A stretch of DNA of 64,000 nt, from assembly GCA_000727475.1 (NCBI GenBank), contig KL647298.1, forward strand, positions 2,317,863 to 2,381,862, read 5' to 3'. Of the stretch, positions 11,601 to 23,445 are shown piece by piece. Each line of letters begins with the position of its first letter. Position 1 is the stretch's first letter. The position numbers were made by a program, and so were the translations under genes. Below the pieces are notes generated by a model that saw nothing but the letters and a program-made list of their open reading frames with translations, was not told the DNA's origin and searched no databases. The DNA is from Sarcocystis neurona. Its lineage: Eukaryota; Apicomplexa; Conoidasida; Eucoccidiorida; Sarcocystidae.

Positions 11601-13820
11601 GCACACACACGAACTGCCCTTCGTGTGTCTGCTCGTGAAGAAGTGTACCGCATGAGCAGCTGCTGCAGCGCATAACAAATTCATACGTGCAAGTAATAAG
11701 AATGTACGTTAAGATGCATGCGCTCTCTTCATCTATTAAGGCGATTGAAGAGCGATCCTAATGAAGGATGGCATGTATTTTGCGTGAGAAGTCACTGCCT
11801 CAACTCTGAGGAGCTGAAGTTTCGCGTACGCGCAGGCAGATCTGACGTATTTTAATACGCCCTCGGGGCACCAAGTGCGCGAAGAGGATTGTTGTACTGT
11901 ATGCGTACACACATAAACATGTCCATATCCGAGGACAGACAACTGTTGCTAACTTTATGAGTGCACCAACACGTGCACTGTTTGACACATATGACGTACG
12001 CATGCTGCGCTGGTCCACGATTATACCCTGTGCGCTGGAAAAGCCTCCTGAGAGGAAGAGGAATCCGCGAGATGGAAAATCCGGGCGAATGACGTTTCCT
12101 CTAATGTAAACTTTGAATTTCTGATGTTGCTCGATAAGAAAGCAGTCAGCCCGGAAGGCTTAATTCTGCACAGTTTGATGCGCGAAATATCGGTCAAGGT
12201 GTTACAGCGGCAGGTAGCTCTGCGAATTCCTTCAGCCTTATTTTTGAAAGGGAACTCTGGGGAACGCGGGCTGTTCAGCTTGTAAAGTTGTTGCATCACA
12301 GCGTCAGTCAAGCGGGAACGAGATTTTTACGCAACGGGAAGGCTGCTTTTAAAAATCCAGAGCAAGGTCCAAAATCATTCAGAGCAATGTTCTCATTCGA
12401 AACACACCGAAGCACTAGCTGCCTAACACGCCAGCGAGTTGAGGACCCAACACTGTAACTACGGGCATCTCCACGCACCGAATTCCAACTGCATCTCTTT
12501 TGTTTTCAAAGCAGAAAAAGATGAATTTGCGCGGGAAATGTAGCCCTTGTGGAGTGAGACTGCATCGGTATACACCGCAGTCGGTGTAGAGAGAAAGAGT
12601 TAAGACTTTAAAAAAGGAAGTGTAGCTGGCAACGACAGCGTCATACCAACGACGACGTGAGTTTCACGCTTCCAGTCGCTAGACGTTGTGAGTCAGTGTA
12701 GGCAGAGGAAGGACGCGTTGACAGAAGTTGTTCAACAGCCACCTGGGCACTGCACTACGATATAGGGCAGTTACAACAAAGTCTAGCAGTCCGCGAGCTA
12801 GGTGACAATCGGCTTCAGAGCCCTTCGCGCACGTTTGCGTCGCTTTTTGCAAACCTGGATTATTAAGTGAGACACCGCTAATTTTGGTGGCAGCAATGCA
12901 TCGAACGTCTCACTTTCTTGTATGTATTGCTACAAACTTTTATACCTCTATGGCGATGCTTAACGAAGTGTGTCTTACATGCTCACGGGATACACATATA
13001 TATGTACATATAGTATATATGTATATAGGGTAGACAGGCGGTGCTTGCCACCCTACTGATACACAGGACTATAGGGGATACTGTTGTGTGACACATTGGA
13101 GCTGAGAACAATCCGCTAAGCTGGTGTGTAGGAGACCTGACATCAGGCTGGCGAGAACCTACTCTAGAACACTCTGAACGACGTCGCTGACTTGCCTATG
13201 CGCCACACATAAAACGCGGCGTGAAGAGAAACGCGTACAGACAAAAGTAGCGCTGACCGAGGGGGAAAGTAGCGCTGACCGACGGAAACTCCGTCGTCTT
13301 TCTTCTGTGTTCTTCCTGTCGTCAGAATATCACTTAATTGCTAGCTTTCAAGCATACTCCGTTTTACCGTTGCGTTGACCTCCGCGGAGAGATAATCCAT
13401 TTGGATTCCTCAATAGTAAACAACGAATGCATGTACGATGTGTTTGCTAAGCGAAGTTCTTATAGAAGCACTGGGGGAGAGGGTGCTCCACAAAGTGTTT
13501 CAGATTACATGTGTGCAGGACAGGTTTAATGTCTACATGTATACTGTTTATTTGTTGATATTCATTTCTCCGACTTCTGGGTCGACTGCACTGAAGAGCC
13601 ACTTCTACGCTTATCCTCGTCCCGAAGCTTACCGCCTTGATGCGGTTCTTGCACTCAGCAGGTTGTGAGTTCCACATTAATAAGCCCAGTCTGATATCCC
13701 CATAATCACCACTGCTATTCCTACGTCTGTCCTGCACTCCGGATGAAAAGCAAAAATCAGTCGATGAAGAGAAATATGCTTGACGCTGCTTCACAAGATC
13801 AAAATCAATTGCCGCCCTAG
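8653..13820 (+). other. unresolved middle of the plus-strand gene; candidate exons only
   Basis: Several plus-strand segments look like exons but could not be phased. One follows a strong acceptor at 9151, where three frames are all open. One starts at about 10008 and reads FPASVIVCGLAAGDTWHTL, a pattern seen in the first strands of ASH domains. One at about 10155-10330 contains ARFCLKLKNATMLTL. A strong acceptor is near 13327, and a perfect GTGAGT donor is near 13668. Between 10.4 and 13.3 kb I see no convincing exon; TATA-rich islands occur near 12990-13030. A 96-codon minus frame (12021-12311) is open but unsupported. Confidence 0.3.
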
Positions 13821-16800
13821 AGTACACACATTTGTATTTTGCGACACTAATTGTGCCAAGCATTCTGGAGGCTCCTATTCAACAACTGTGTTCTACGGCA
13901 AATGCACTTGAGGTGTGCTGCTACGGTCACCTGCCAAGTTGGTGGTCTGGAAATATACATACGACTACGTGTACAAAGTAAAATATTTACATACATATAT
14001 ATGTATTTACGCGCCAATACGCATAGATAAATACTTGTGTCCGTATAGGGCGTGACAAGCATTCCGATGGGACCACACAACTTCTTCCTGTGTGTCCACA
14101 CGGATTCCCCCGGTAGAATCGTGCACTCAGATAGTATTCAGCAACGCGGGAGGTTTGCTGCTTCAGCTTCTGCCTGTAAAGCAGAGGCCAAATTCAACCA
14201 CTTCTCTTCTCGCCTTATTGACCGAAGAAGGCAATTGGCAGTGACAGTAGATTTATATGTTCAGACTCGGTATATGGATCTGGAATCACACACCTATAAA
14301 ACCTCGAAATTCTGTGAGCAGATCGGAGCACGAATGGATCTGTACTGCTCGGAAGGGAAACCTTAGTGTCGAAGTGCGCCAGAGAACGTGCAACATTAGC
14401 GAAGGAAATGGGACTTCGTCGCTGTGAAGCGTCTCTAGGGGATAAAACCATTGGAAAAATCTTCACGGCTTACAGTTTCTTATAGAGAACAAATTTATTT
14501 CAGCTGAAGAGTAAGATGGGGCTCACGAGACTTCCAACGATGTAAGGAAGTGGGCGGGTACAAAGGTGCGTAGGTATTCGTGCACACATATATATACGCT
14601 TATACACATGGTGCTAATTTTTGCAGAATCACTATTCTCTGCGATCCGATATGACTCAAGGTGAAATGTTGGTGGTCTGCCTTGACTCCGTGACCTGTGA
14701 TAGTCCCGTTCGTACTATTTATGTAGATTTTGTTCGCACGCTATAGAGTAGGACCGGGCTTAGACTGGCACCTTGCTCAACAACGTCCTGTCAGTTTTAG
14801 CAAAGGAACAGAAGGCCGGAATTCGCGGGAGAAAAACAAAGACGAGTGCTACACGCCATCGGCAGACATTTACCATTCAAGATTCCACTGTGCGGTGCTC
14901 GTGAGGACTAGCCTAAAAGTCATACTGCAGAGCAACTTATGTTTCAGTGTCGACGGCAAGGGCCTCCGTCCTCCACTCCAGGTGGTGCACGCTTCTCCTT
15001 GTGCACGCGTTCCAGGGTATCTCCAGCAAAGCTGGGTTCCTGCCGCCGGAAGCACTGCGCGGAGTACTGCTTACTTTTTCTTCGATAAGCCTTCAGGTGT
15101 CGTGCACTCGTCATGCAAGCAGAAGTGTCTCGTCCACAGGTACATGCATCACGCAGATCAAAAACAGACGTAGCACATCTACACAGATATCTATTTATAT
15201 ATACATATGTTTATGCATTGTACGGGTTGACTTTTTAGCCTGTGTATCACGGAAATTGTGGTCTACACATTGTTCGGCCTTGCCTATTCGTATCTGTGTA
15301 TACACGCGTATTCACGCACAGTTTTTCCAGTGCATAGAAAGCTGTATCGAGCAACGAACTGTTACACGCGCTGTCGTTAATAATAAGCGCTGGACGTACA
15401 CATTTCCGCTCACAATCAAGAATACGAAAGATTCATACCGGTGCATTCACGCACATTCGCTTTCCCTGGTGATCCAGATGTACTTGCGCGTTTACACGTT
15501 TCGCGTCCTATTCTTCCAAAGACGGGTAACCCTTTTGTTTACACGACACTGAGCTCTCTCCCTGTAGGTATCTATGGATTCTCCTTGACGAAGCTCTACA
15601 GCATACGGCGTGTTCCGAAGTCAACATGTGACGTAAAGCGAGACTGGCACTTCCCCCTGTTATAATGTGGTACGCCTGTAGGCGAGGTAATGCGACGGCG
15701 CACTGAAATAAGTATTGTGTTCGCCTGCCCGTCTTTTTGTTGGCGCGCAGCCCAACGGTCAAACGCGTGCCATTATGCGCACTACGTCTCTTCATCGCTT
15801 TCTGCGTCCGCTCACACATTCTCTATTTACACCCACCTGCCGGAAAACAAGTGTCCTTTTCCTTTTTTGCGAGTGCATTGCTTGCCTACCGCCCAGTTTC
15901 ACATGTATCAACCAAAAAAGTTACATATTCGCGTAGATACGTATAAGAGTATACAGATCGAGCCCTACTTATACTGGAAGTGTGCGACGATGGTAGGCGC
16001 ATACGGATGTACAGCGAGGCACGGGTACACACCAGTATGTCGGCGTCCGGGTGTAGCCCTTGCGTGGACTGCGGGCAAATACCGCGTTCCTTCTGCTAGT
16101 AAGAGACGGCCGCAGTAAAAGCTGTCTCCCTTGTGGCCTCTGCCGGACGACTTCGCCTAAGGATAAGCGTGTCCCCTACAGAGATACACATTATCTTTCA
16201 CACAAAAAAAGCGCCAAACCACTAAAGTCGGCATAGGGCCCTTCACTTCTGCGGCTTTATATTTTAGCAGGTGTGCACGCTCACACACACGCAGGTGCAG
16301 CGCCTGTACGGTGCTGGCAAAGGCAGACGCTTCTGCGCCGTCGTAAATTCCACTACGTGTACCTACAGTGACGGATACACACAAGTGCACAGCCCTAACT
16401 TGTAGGCGGTTCATTTTGCGAATGAATACCTTCTTCACGCCGACGCACAGCAACCTTCACGTAGACACTGCATTTGAAAGCGATTGTACATACAGTAGAT
16501 CCTGCATATTTCACACAGGACAGTCTGAATGTCTTCACACAGCCTGTCTCTGCTGCCGAGTATTCGGAAAGGTGCAGGTACAGCTCCATTGCAGTTCAAA
16601 CCTCGCACTCGACTTCTCTGTGCCGCTGGGACCCTTTAATCAGGTCTACTGCGGCAAGCGATACACCCACGCTGCAGCTGCTGGACAGCCTGTCGACATG
16701 TACATACAGCCACAGTATACGTATACTGTACCATATATAGACAGCTCCAAAGGTGGTGTCGACTCCGCGTTTTGTTCAGGCGTGCGTAGAGGGATGCTTT

Positions 16801-17188
16801 CGCAGCAGTCCCACAAGGACGCGGATCGGTAACAAGAATGCTTGTGTGTCTGTGTTGCGTTATGATTCCTTTCATTTATCGTATCCAGCCTACAACTCGC
16901 TTTTCTTTCCAGAACCGTACGACAGACTCTCACTTCATTCATGTTTTTAAAAGTGAAATGCCAGAGAAAATAAGTCTCCGTGTAGCCTTGCTGGTATCTA
17001 TTGTTCTGCAGCAGCATGGTACCACTTGTCCGCGTGATTCTCGTACTTTCTATTTAACTTCTGTATATCCTTCCGACGGCGCCACGGAGTTATTATTCAC
17101 TTTTTTTCTGCTGTCGTATGTGTCCTCCGCAAAAATTTTGCCGCAGCTCCCTGCTGTGTTTTTCATCTGCTTCCCACATTCACAATAA
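13821..17188 (+). CDS. multi-exon beta-rich protein, 3' exon chain (ASH/MSP-like?)
   Basis: Eleven exons join without a phase clash: 13821-13912, 14049-14112, 14627-14660, 14948-14981, 15016-15096, 15331-15440, 15478-15525, 15568-15627, 15751-15932, 16543-16643 and 16889-17188, with stop TAA at 17188. A short last intron (16994-17146) is an equally open alternative. Two exons are only 34 nt long. Typical segments are GPHNFFLCVHTDSP, SSKAGFLPPEALRGVLLTFS, RWTYTFPLTIKNTKDSYR and GKQVSFSFFASALLAYRP. The pattern of alternating hydrophobic strands, a G-x-LPP turn and a following strand resembles ASH/MSP domains of flagellar proteins such as CFAP47 or HYDIN, which would fit a microgamete axoneme protein. 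That assignment is inference. The gene ends 471 bp short of the convergent SPT-B stop. Confidence 0.55.
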
Positions 17189-17659
17189 AACACCCTCTAA
17201 CACAGTCTCAATACTCACTGCGTGCGTCTTTCGTAACATTTTCAAGTGTCTTGTCACCATTTTATCCTGCACTGTTCTCATTGTTCTCTGTTCCTCTCTC
17301 TGCGAAGAGATCTGTTCCTCTTTTCATATTACGCTTGTCGTCTCACAATTCCCTTTACTTGCCTCCCACTTTCCGAAATTTTTTCTCTCTTTTCTCCTTG
17401 CTCTTCCCCACCTCCTTTGCTCGCTGTCCTGCTTTTTCTTTCCATTTTCCTCTCGTGTTTCCTTTTTAGTGGAAGTTGCTATCGCATCCTTATTCCCTGC
17501 CTCCTTTCACTCTCCTCGTACTCTTCATTCTCTCTGCCTTTACATCCTTCTCATTCTCCTTTTCTCCGCCTATTCTCTCCTTTCCTTTCCCGCTTCTCTT
17601 CACCGCCCTTTGTTCCCACCTCCCGTACCTTTGTCTGTGTCTGCCTCCCCTCGGGCCCA
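17189..17659 (+). repeat. pyrimidine-rich tract between convergent gene ends
   Basis: This spacer separates the plus-strand gene stop (17188) from the SPT-B stop (17660). The plus strand is strongly C/T-rich from about 17240, matching the larger tract beyond SPT-A. Plus frames across it are Ser/Leu/Phe-rich and are not taken as genes. It may hold both 3' UTRs; no poly(A) signal was assigned. Confidence 0.6.
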
Positions 17660-20600
17660 TCAGTGCAAGACGTCACTGGGTTCGCAAATCACAGTGACCT
17701 CAACGAGATCTTTCACAAAGTTGTCCATGACCTCATTCGTGTAAGCAGCCGTCGCAGTGACTCGAATCCGCGGCCCAGCGAGAGGGCACGCAGGGTAAGC
17801 AGCAGCAGCAACCATCCAGCCTCTCCTGAGCATCTGCTGCGCAATTCTGAAGACTCTGTGTCCGTCGTTAGGAAAGACAACGGGAATGACTGTGGTGCAG
17901 TCCATACCCTCTACTTCGTATTTGTGTTCTACAGGGTACTGCTGTGGCCAGTGCCCATTGCCTGTCTGCAGAGCCCTGCGCAGGTACTTTGCATTCTGCT
18001 GTGCCTTCTGTATCCGCCAACTCTGCTCTCCTTGCATCAACTCGAAGGCTTTGATTGCCCCACCTGCCGAGTAGGACGTCAGCGGAGCGGAGAACACACT
18101 TCCAGGTGCGTGGAAATCTAGATATTCCACTAAATCGTTATCACCTACTATGTAACCGCCGACGCCTGCTATCGACTTGCTGAACGTGCCTACAATAACG
18201 TCTGCTGCGTACGGCATATGGAAGTGTTCCTCCAGTCCTCTCCCCGTCTGCCCCAGCACACCCAGGCCATGCGCCTCATCTACGAGAATCCGGCAGTTGT
18301 GCTGATCTGCCAGTTTTTTCACGGTAGGCAAGTGCGCAATATCTCCGTCCATGGAATACACACTTTCGACAACAATCCAACAGTTCCTGTATTTGCGTCT
18401 GTGCTTGCAGAGCAGCTGCTGCAGGTGCCGCCAGTTATTGTGACGGAATGTTAAACTCTTCGCCCCGCACAGCTGAATGCCAGACCGTAGACTGGCATGC
18501 AGACGGCTGTCACCAACAACTAGATCTCCCTCTTTTGCCACCGCGCAGACGCCACTCATCGCAGCCTGAAATCCCGTCGCACATATCAAGGAGTCTTCCC
18601 TACCAAAGAAACGACCCACCACTCGTTCCAAATCTCGCAAAATCCTGGCATTCCCTCCTAACAAGCGGGCGCCATGGTTGCCTGTAGCCCACTGACGTCC
18701 TGCTGCAATAGCAGCATCCTGCACCTGAGCAGCATCCCGGAAAAAAGCAAGCGGAAACAGAGACACAGAGAAAGAGGGATCAAAAACGCTCGAACGGTGA
18801 GCGGGAGAGGAATGATGTGGGAAGAATAGGATTTGCCACGAAGAGGAAAGGATGAAACAGAGCTAATGTTCAAAAACAGAAGCAGACGCAGGGCCCCACC
18901 AATATGCAACAGCTACAGAGAAAAGGAAAATTAAGACTCACGTATGACAGAGGAGAGGGCGGTGGAAGGGGAAAGAAGACATAACGAAGGGAAGAAAACG
19001 CGGCTAGCAGGGGGTGCAGGAAAGGAGGGAAAAAACTGGGAACGTGGGTCAGAGAAAAAGACAGGGGAGGAGAAGAGACGGGGACGACGTAATCACGAAG
19101 AAGACGAAAAAGAGGGACGGAAGGAATGGGGCGAGCACGAAGAGTGGAGCGCGAAAAAACAAGGAAGAGGCATATCAAACGCAAGGAGGAGATGGTCGTG
19201 TAGAGGAATCAGAGGAAAGATAACCGGGAAGAGGGCGGGGGAGTCAAAAGAACGGGAGAAAGAAAATGACGTGTGCAGCTGTGGGCTGGGACGTAAGGAC
19301 CTCGCAGAAAAGAGCAGTTGCAGAAATGAAAACAGAGGGCATACAGCAGAAGGGGCAACAACAGCATTGTGAATCGACAGTCGCAACACCAGCACATGGC
19401 AGGCACCCACGAGCGGCAGCACCGGCAGCAGCGAAGGACTTGCAAGGAGTACAACAGGGGAAAATGGCAGCAACCCAGGCGAAACAACGAGGACGCAGCA
19501 GCGACAGCAGAAAACTATTTCGACACTTAGGATACAAGAGACCTGCGTGCAAACGTGCAGGAAGCAAGGGGAAATTACTCTGCACAGAGTACGCGAGAGA
19601 AACAGAGACAGCCAGTCCTTGAGGGACATGATACGGTGCACCACAGCAGGAAGTCCGCAGGTAACGGCAGCGGCACAGCGGGTCAGGAATCGCCACAAGC
19701 GCAGAAAGAAAAATCAGGATAACACAGGCGAGCAGCAGCGGCAACTGCAGAAAACTGCAGCTGCACCCGAAGGTAGCTCCAGCGGCAGCGCCAACGCAGA
19801 AAAGCAGCACCGGCAGCAGTGGTGTGGACAGCCGTTACAGTGGTAGCAGTTTGGGCAAGACAGAGCGCCAGCCCTTCTCTTAACGAAAGAAATAGAGAAA
19901 AAACTCCACAAGGACGCTGCGACGCTATACAGTAACAGCAGCGGCAGCATTGTCTTTATGTTCTCCGTAACTTACTGAGGCATATCAGCAGCAGCATCGG
20001 CAGAACGCATACACTGGAACACTTCTACGTAAAGTTTTCGGAGTTGTTAGAGCTTGGAAGGGATCAACAGGCGTGCCTGTTGTCGGGCACGCTAGGCTTA
20101 GCGACAGGAGGAGTCGACAACCCGGTAGCGACCCTTTTTGCTAGCTGGACACACGTAAGCGAGGAAGCACCACCAGCGGCAGCCTTCCGACTATAAAATG
20201 TTCTGTTGTAAAAGGAGGAGGAGCACCGGCAGCCCTCTGTCCAGTTCCGAAATTTCAGCTGCAACACAGTAGAAGCAGCGGCACGACCAGCAGTTCCCCT
20301 GCGGGACAACAGTAGAAGCGGCAGGAGTAGCCGGCACAGCGTAGAGAGACAGCAGCAAGCTTCACCGTCGCTGCAGCAAAAGAGGAGCGCGTGGACTCAC
20401 GAGAGGTTCTCTGATGAAGTCTAGGTAGCTGTAGGAGCTCATTGGGTACGCCTTGTAGCCTTCGCAGGTGATGCGCTCTTCTTTGATATCGCTGACTTCG
20501 TACGCGAAAGGCCACAGCTGCTTGGCCTTCATGTATCTCTTTGCTTCGTTGTAACTCTGCATTTCTGTCTCTCCTTTTCGGATGGGGAGTCGCAGGTGGT

Positions 20601-21063
20601 ACTTCTGCATTTGGTAGAAGAACTGGCGTCTACTTTTCGCAGTATACTTGAGCTTCATCGCCCACCAGTAGAAACGCAGCTTCTCAAAGAGCAGCCCCCC
20701 CCAGCGAGTGAGGAGCGGGGACAGCTCCCCCTGCCGAACAGCAGCAAGCAGCTCTCGCATCGCTTTGTTTCCCCCTGTCTCACATTTTGCTGCTTTAGCT
20801 AAGGCACTTTCCACCTCTTTATATGCCACGTGCGCAGACAGCGGGGGCATCGGCAGCAGCTGCGTGGCTATATAACTCCAGCGGAGAGAGCCAGAGCTCA
20901 CCTCATCGCTGAAGAAAGCCAACACGACGCCCAACAGCGACGCACTCAAGAATGCACACTGGAGGAACAAGTCCACGTTTAAAGAATTCCACTCGATGCC
21001 TGAAAGGCCTAGCAGCGGCGCCGCCGCCGCGGCGTTAGCCGCAGACAAATAACGCGTACTCAT
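17660..21063 (-). CDS. SPT: serine palmitoyltransferase, copy B (two exons)
   Basis: Paralogue of SPT-A with the same predicted reaction. Exon 1 is 21063-20401 (221 codons) and exon 2 is 18724-17660 (354 codons plus stop), 575 aa. The intron 20400-18725 (1676 bp; GTGAGT donor, CTCAG acceptor) splits the protein at exactly the same phase-0 point, after REPL and before VQDAAIAAG. The PLP lysine is about residue 404 in GTFSKS; the Asp in VDEAHGLG is about 370; FRHNN and TGNHGARLLGG are present. A hydrophobic segment at about 31-50 (FLSASLLGVVLAFF) aligns with copy A. Exon 2 is closely similar in both copies, while exon 1 has diverged much more. The start at 21063 (AAACAATGA context) is preferred to an in-frame ATG at 21129. 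Copy B ends shortly after VKDLVE, about 16 aa shorter than copy A. Both copies look intact. Confidence 0.88.
18760..20360 (+). repeat. purine-rich and CAG-scattered intron of SPT-B
   Basis: Within the SPT-B intron, about 18760-19300 is A/G-rich on the plus strand, so pyrimidine-rich on the transcribed strand near the acceptor. About 19380-20360 carries many short CAGCAG/CGGCAG clusters without forming a long pure tract. Minus-strand frames here (for example 19244-19810) are Cys/Ser/Leu-rich and are treated as by-products of the repeat. Confidence 0.6.
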
Positions 21064-21560
21064 TGTTTTTCTCAGTGAATGCAGGAGGAGGTACCAAAGG
21101 AGACGAGTGACAACTCGGTGCACAAGCAAGAGAGTGCGAACCGTGGAAAACTGGAACTAGAGATGTGGAGTACAGGACAGGGGGAAAGATGCTGAGAGCA
21201 AAGATCAAATTGCGAAAAACGTCGAGGGAAAATAAGAGCAAGAAAAAAGACGAACGACCGACAAGAGCTGTGGAAGGATAAGTACGAGCGCAAGCAAGAG
21301 ACAGGCGGGGCTGCCCGGGAGAGCGTAGGGCAACTGAAAAACAAACCATGGACTGGGCACGCACAGAAAGCTAGCACCACCGGTTGGTGGGCACTACGAG
21401 GAGAGAGGGAGGGACACAGCCTCAATGAAAAGAGTTAAAGTAGCACGGGGTAAACGAAAAGGAGGAAAACCCTCATGAACGAAGTACATAAAGACGCGAT
21501 CCCCATTTACAGCGAAAATAAAAAAAAGAGAAACAACCCAAATCAGGGACAAAAAACAAG
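21064..21560 (-). promoter_or_regulatory. putative 5' flank of SPT-B, pyrimidine-rich on coding strand
   Basis: The plus strand is mostly A/G (GGAAA, GAGAG, AAAAAAGAG) for about 500 bp upstream of the SPT-B start, mirroring the flank of copy A. The likely content is the 5' UTR and core promoter. No named element was recognised. Confidence 0.3.
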
Positions 21561-22873
21561 ACGCAGGGGCGGACTGAACAGACTTTCTACGCAGGTGGGT
21601 AAATGATCCACTTCGCAGGTGCCTCATAACACGGGCAGATCTAACAACTGTACATAATGACAAATCAAACTCAACGCCCTGATATCCAAGTGAAACACAT
21701 GAACACACGTACTATACGGAGGTGTCCAGCGCGTTGACGACTCGGACCTGCCTGCCCTTCCGCACGTGGGGGAAGAACCGCGATCCAAGCGCTTTCAACA
21801 AAAATGTGTTTGTCGCGATTGGTTCACAGAGGTAAAAGGCCATGTGTACTGGAGAAACATTGACATCAATCAAGCACCAAAATGTGCCAGTGCAACCTCC
21901 AAGAATACTTTGGGAGGTCCTCTTTACTCCTTGCGCATACATGTACTGATTTGGCTTCCTCAATAATGACGAAAAAACGTGAAGCTCGACAAGAACTGGT
22001 CTAAAACATAAAACCGGGGACCGAGCGGAGCAATAGAGCGCTCGTACCCGATGACTTGGTCCTATGTTGATACCCGCACGCACAAGTACACGTGAAACGT
22101 GAAGGACTTATGCTTTGATTTTCAAAAAAACTGGAACGCAAGCAACCCGCAAACAGGTCACCTGGGCGTGGACGGCTTGGAGACAACGTTGATCCATTCG
22201 TGGCTGTCTCCCGCTGGAAAGAATTTGCATCTCTCTTCGTGCTGCAGTGGTCTCGAAATTGTGTCACTGCGTAACCAGGAAATTTCGCCGACACCACGGT
22301 CTCGACTACATTGGTAGACGCGACTGATCGCAGCCAACGTCGACGGTGCGCGGACGCACCTTGTTGAACGTGCAGGCAGCTATCGTGTCCTATGTCAAAC
22401 GAAAGGTTTTTTATTGTTTCAAATAGGTTGTAAACATTTAATGCCCGAAGATATGTAAAATACACACGTGGACCTATAATCCGGCAGAGCACAGCATGCA
22501 TCAGTGACGGCGCTAGCTACCGTTGGGTATTTTCACGCAGGAGTCCACAAGTACACCTGTAAGTATGAATGTATAGATACACACAAATACATTTATCTGC
22601 ATTAATACATTTGTGAATATATATTAATACCTGTGGAGCAAAGAACCTCGTAGGTGACGTGACGGGACGACAGGTCCAGAAGGAGGGCTCTGTGTAGGGA
22701 GTTGATGCCTCAATGTTTTTGAAGAAAACGGATGGTACACAATTACGGAAGCCACCCGAAATCTCAACTTCGACCACACACCGCTCCACTTTCCGCTACG
22801 GAAAGGCTGGACGCGAGATCACACGGGAGGAAGAGGGATACGTTTGAAACCAACAGAGGGCGCCCTACGGATC
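21561..22873. other. spacer, no firm gene
   Basis: Frames of 120-166 codons occur on the minus strand (21712-22083, 22001-22501) but lack splice context and domain-like sequence. A CA/TA-rich island lies near 22560-22630. Nothing further is supported. Confidence 0.3.
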
Positions 22874-23197
22874 TTACGCGGCGTCCTTTAGCAGGAAGAC
22901 TAGTATCCGCTTTCGGCGGGAGCGTTGGAAGTGTGGAACATTCGTCTCTTCTCCGGCATTTCCTCGCCGTTGCGCACAGAAAAGCACCAGACACTGGTAG
23001 GCCGCAATAGTGGAAGACCACACAAAGTTATCTTCTTTTTGTAACGGCGTGAGTGGATGTGCGGCCTTGGCGGCCGCAGGTGGAAGCTGCGGCTGAGCCC
23101 TCTTCTTTCGCCGCGCATCGGTGAGGCTGGTTTTTGAACGTAGAACACGGCATATAGGTGACGACACAACATAATAATACTGCGCTCTTTCGCACAT
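22874..23197 (-). CDS. candidate exon, minus strand, unknown function
   Basis: A 107-codon open frame whose middle looks coding: KKRAQPQLPPAAAKAAHPL followed by EDNFVWSSTIAAYQ. A second minus frame over the same DNA (22900-23217) is also open for 105 codons, so the frame choice is uncertain. A possible donor, CTG then GTGCTT, lies near 22995. It lies upstream of SPT-B on the same strand. No family was recognised, and chance openness is a real alternative. Confidence 0.2.
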   Translation of the reverse strand: MCERAQYYYVVSSPICRVLRSKTSLTDARRKKRAQPQLPPAAAKAAHPLTPLQKEDNFVWSSTIAAYQCLVLFCAQRRGNAGEETNVPHFQRSRRKRILVFLLKDAA

Positions 23198-23445
23198 CCA
23201 TCCACTTGCAGGGACAAGAGGAGAAAGGAGCGCCCTACGAGTGAACCTACACCTAAAAGCAGAAGTTCAACTCGGTGCCAGACGTCACCTCGTGTTCAAC
23301 ACAATGCGCAGTGCAGCAGCAACCGTGTCAGCGGAGAAAAGGCTACTTTTTCGGTTTGGACCGTCTGTGGGGGCATTAAACAACGTGCAATGATGTATTT
23401 CCGCTGTTGTGCCTGTATCCACGCCTTTGAAACCATCGGCGCGAA

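Noticed and set aside
13447..13863. 138-codon minus frame with a good GTAAGC donor
   Set aside because: The plus-strand exon 13821-13912 overlaps it and fits a long phase-coherent chain; no minus-strand partner exon was found.
14947..15552. 201-codon plus frame
   Set aside because: Only pieces of it are coding. The splice-consistent exons use this frame at 15016-15096 and 15331-15440 and other frames elsewhere; the stretch between is TA-rich intron.
19244..19810. 188-codon minus frame, Cys/Leu-rich
   Set aside because: It lies wholly inside the SPT-B intron and its composition comes from CAG clusters.
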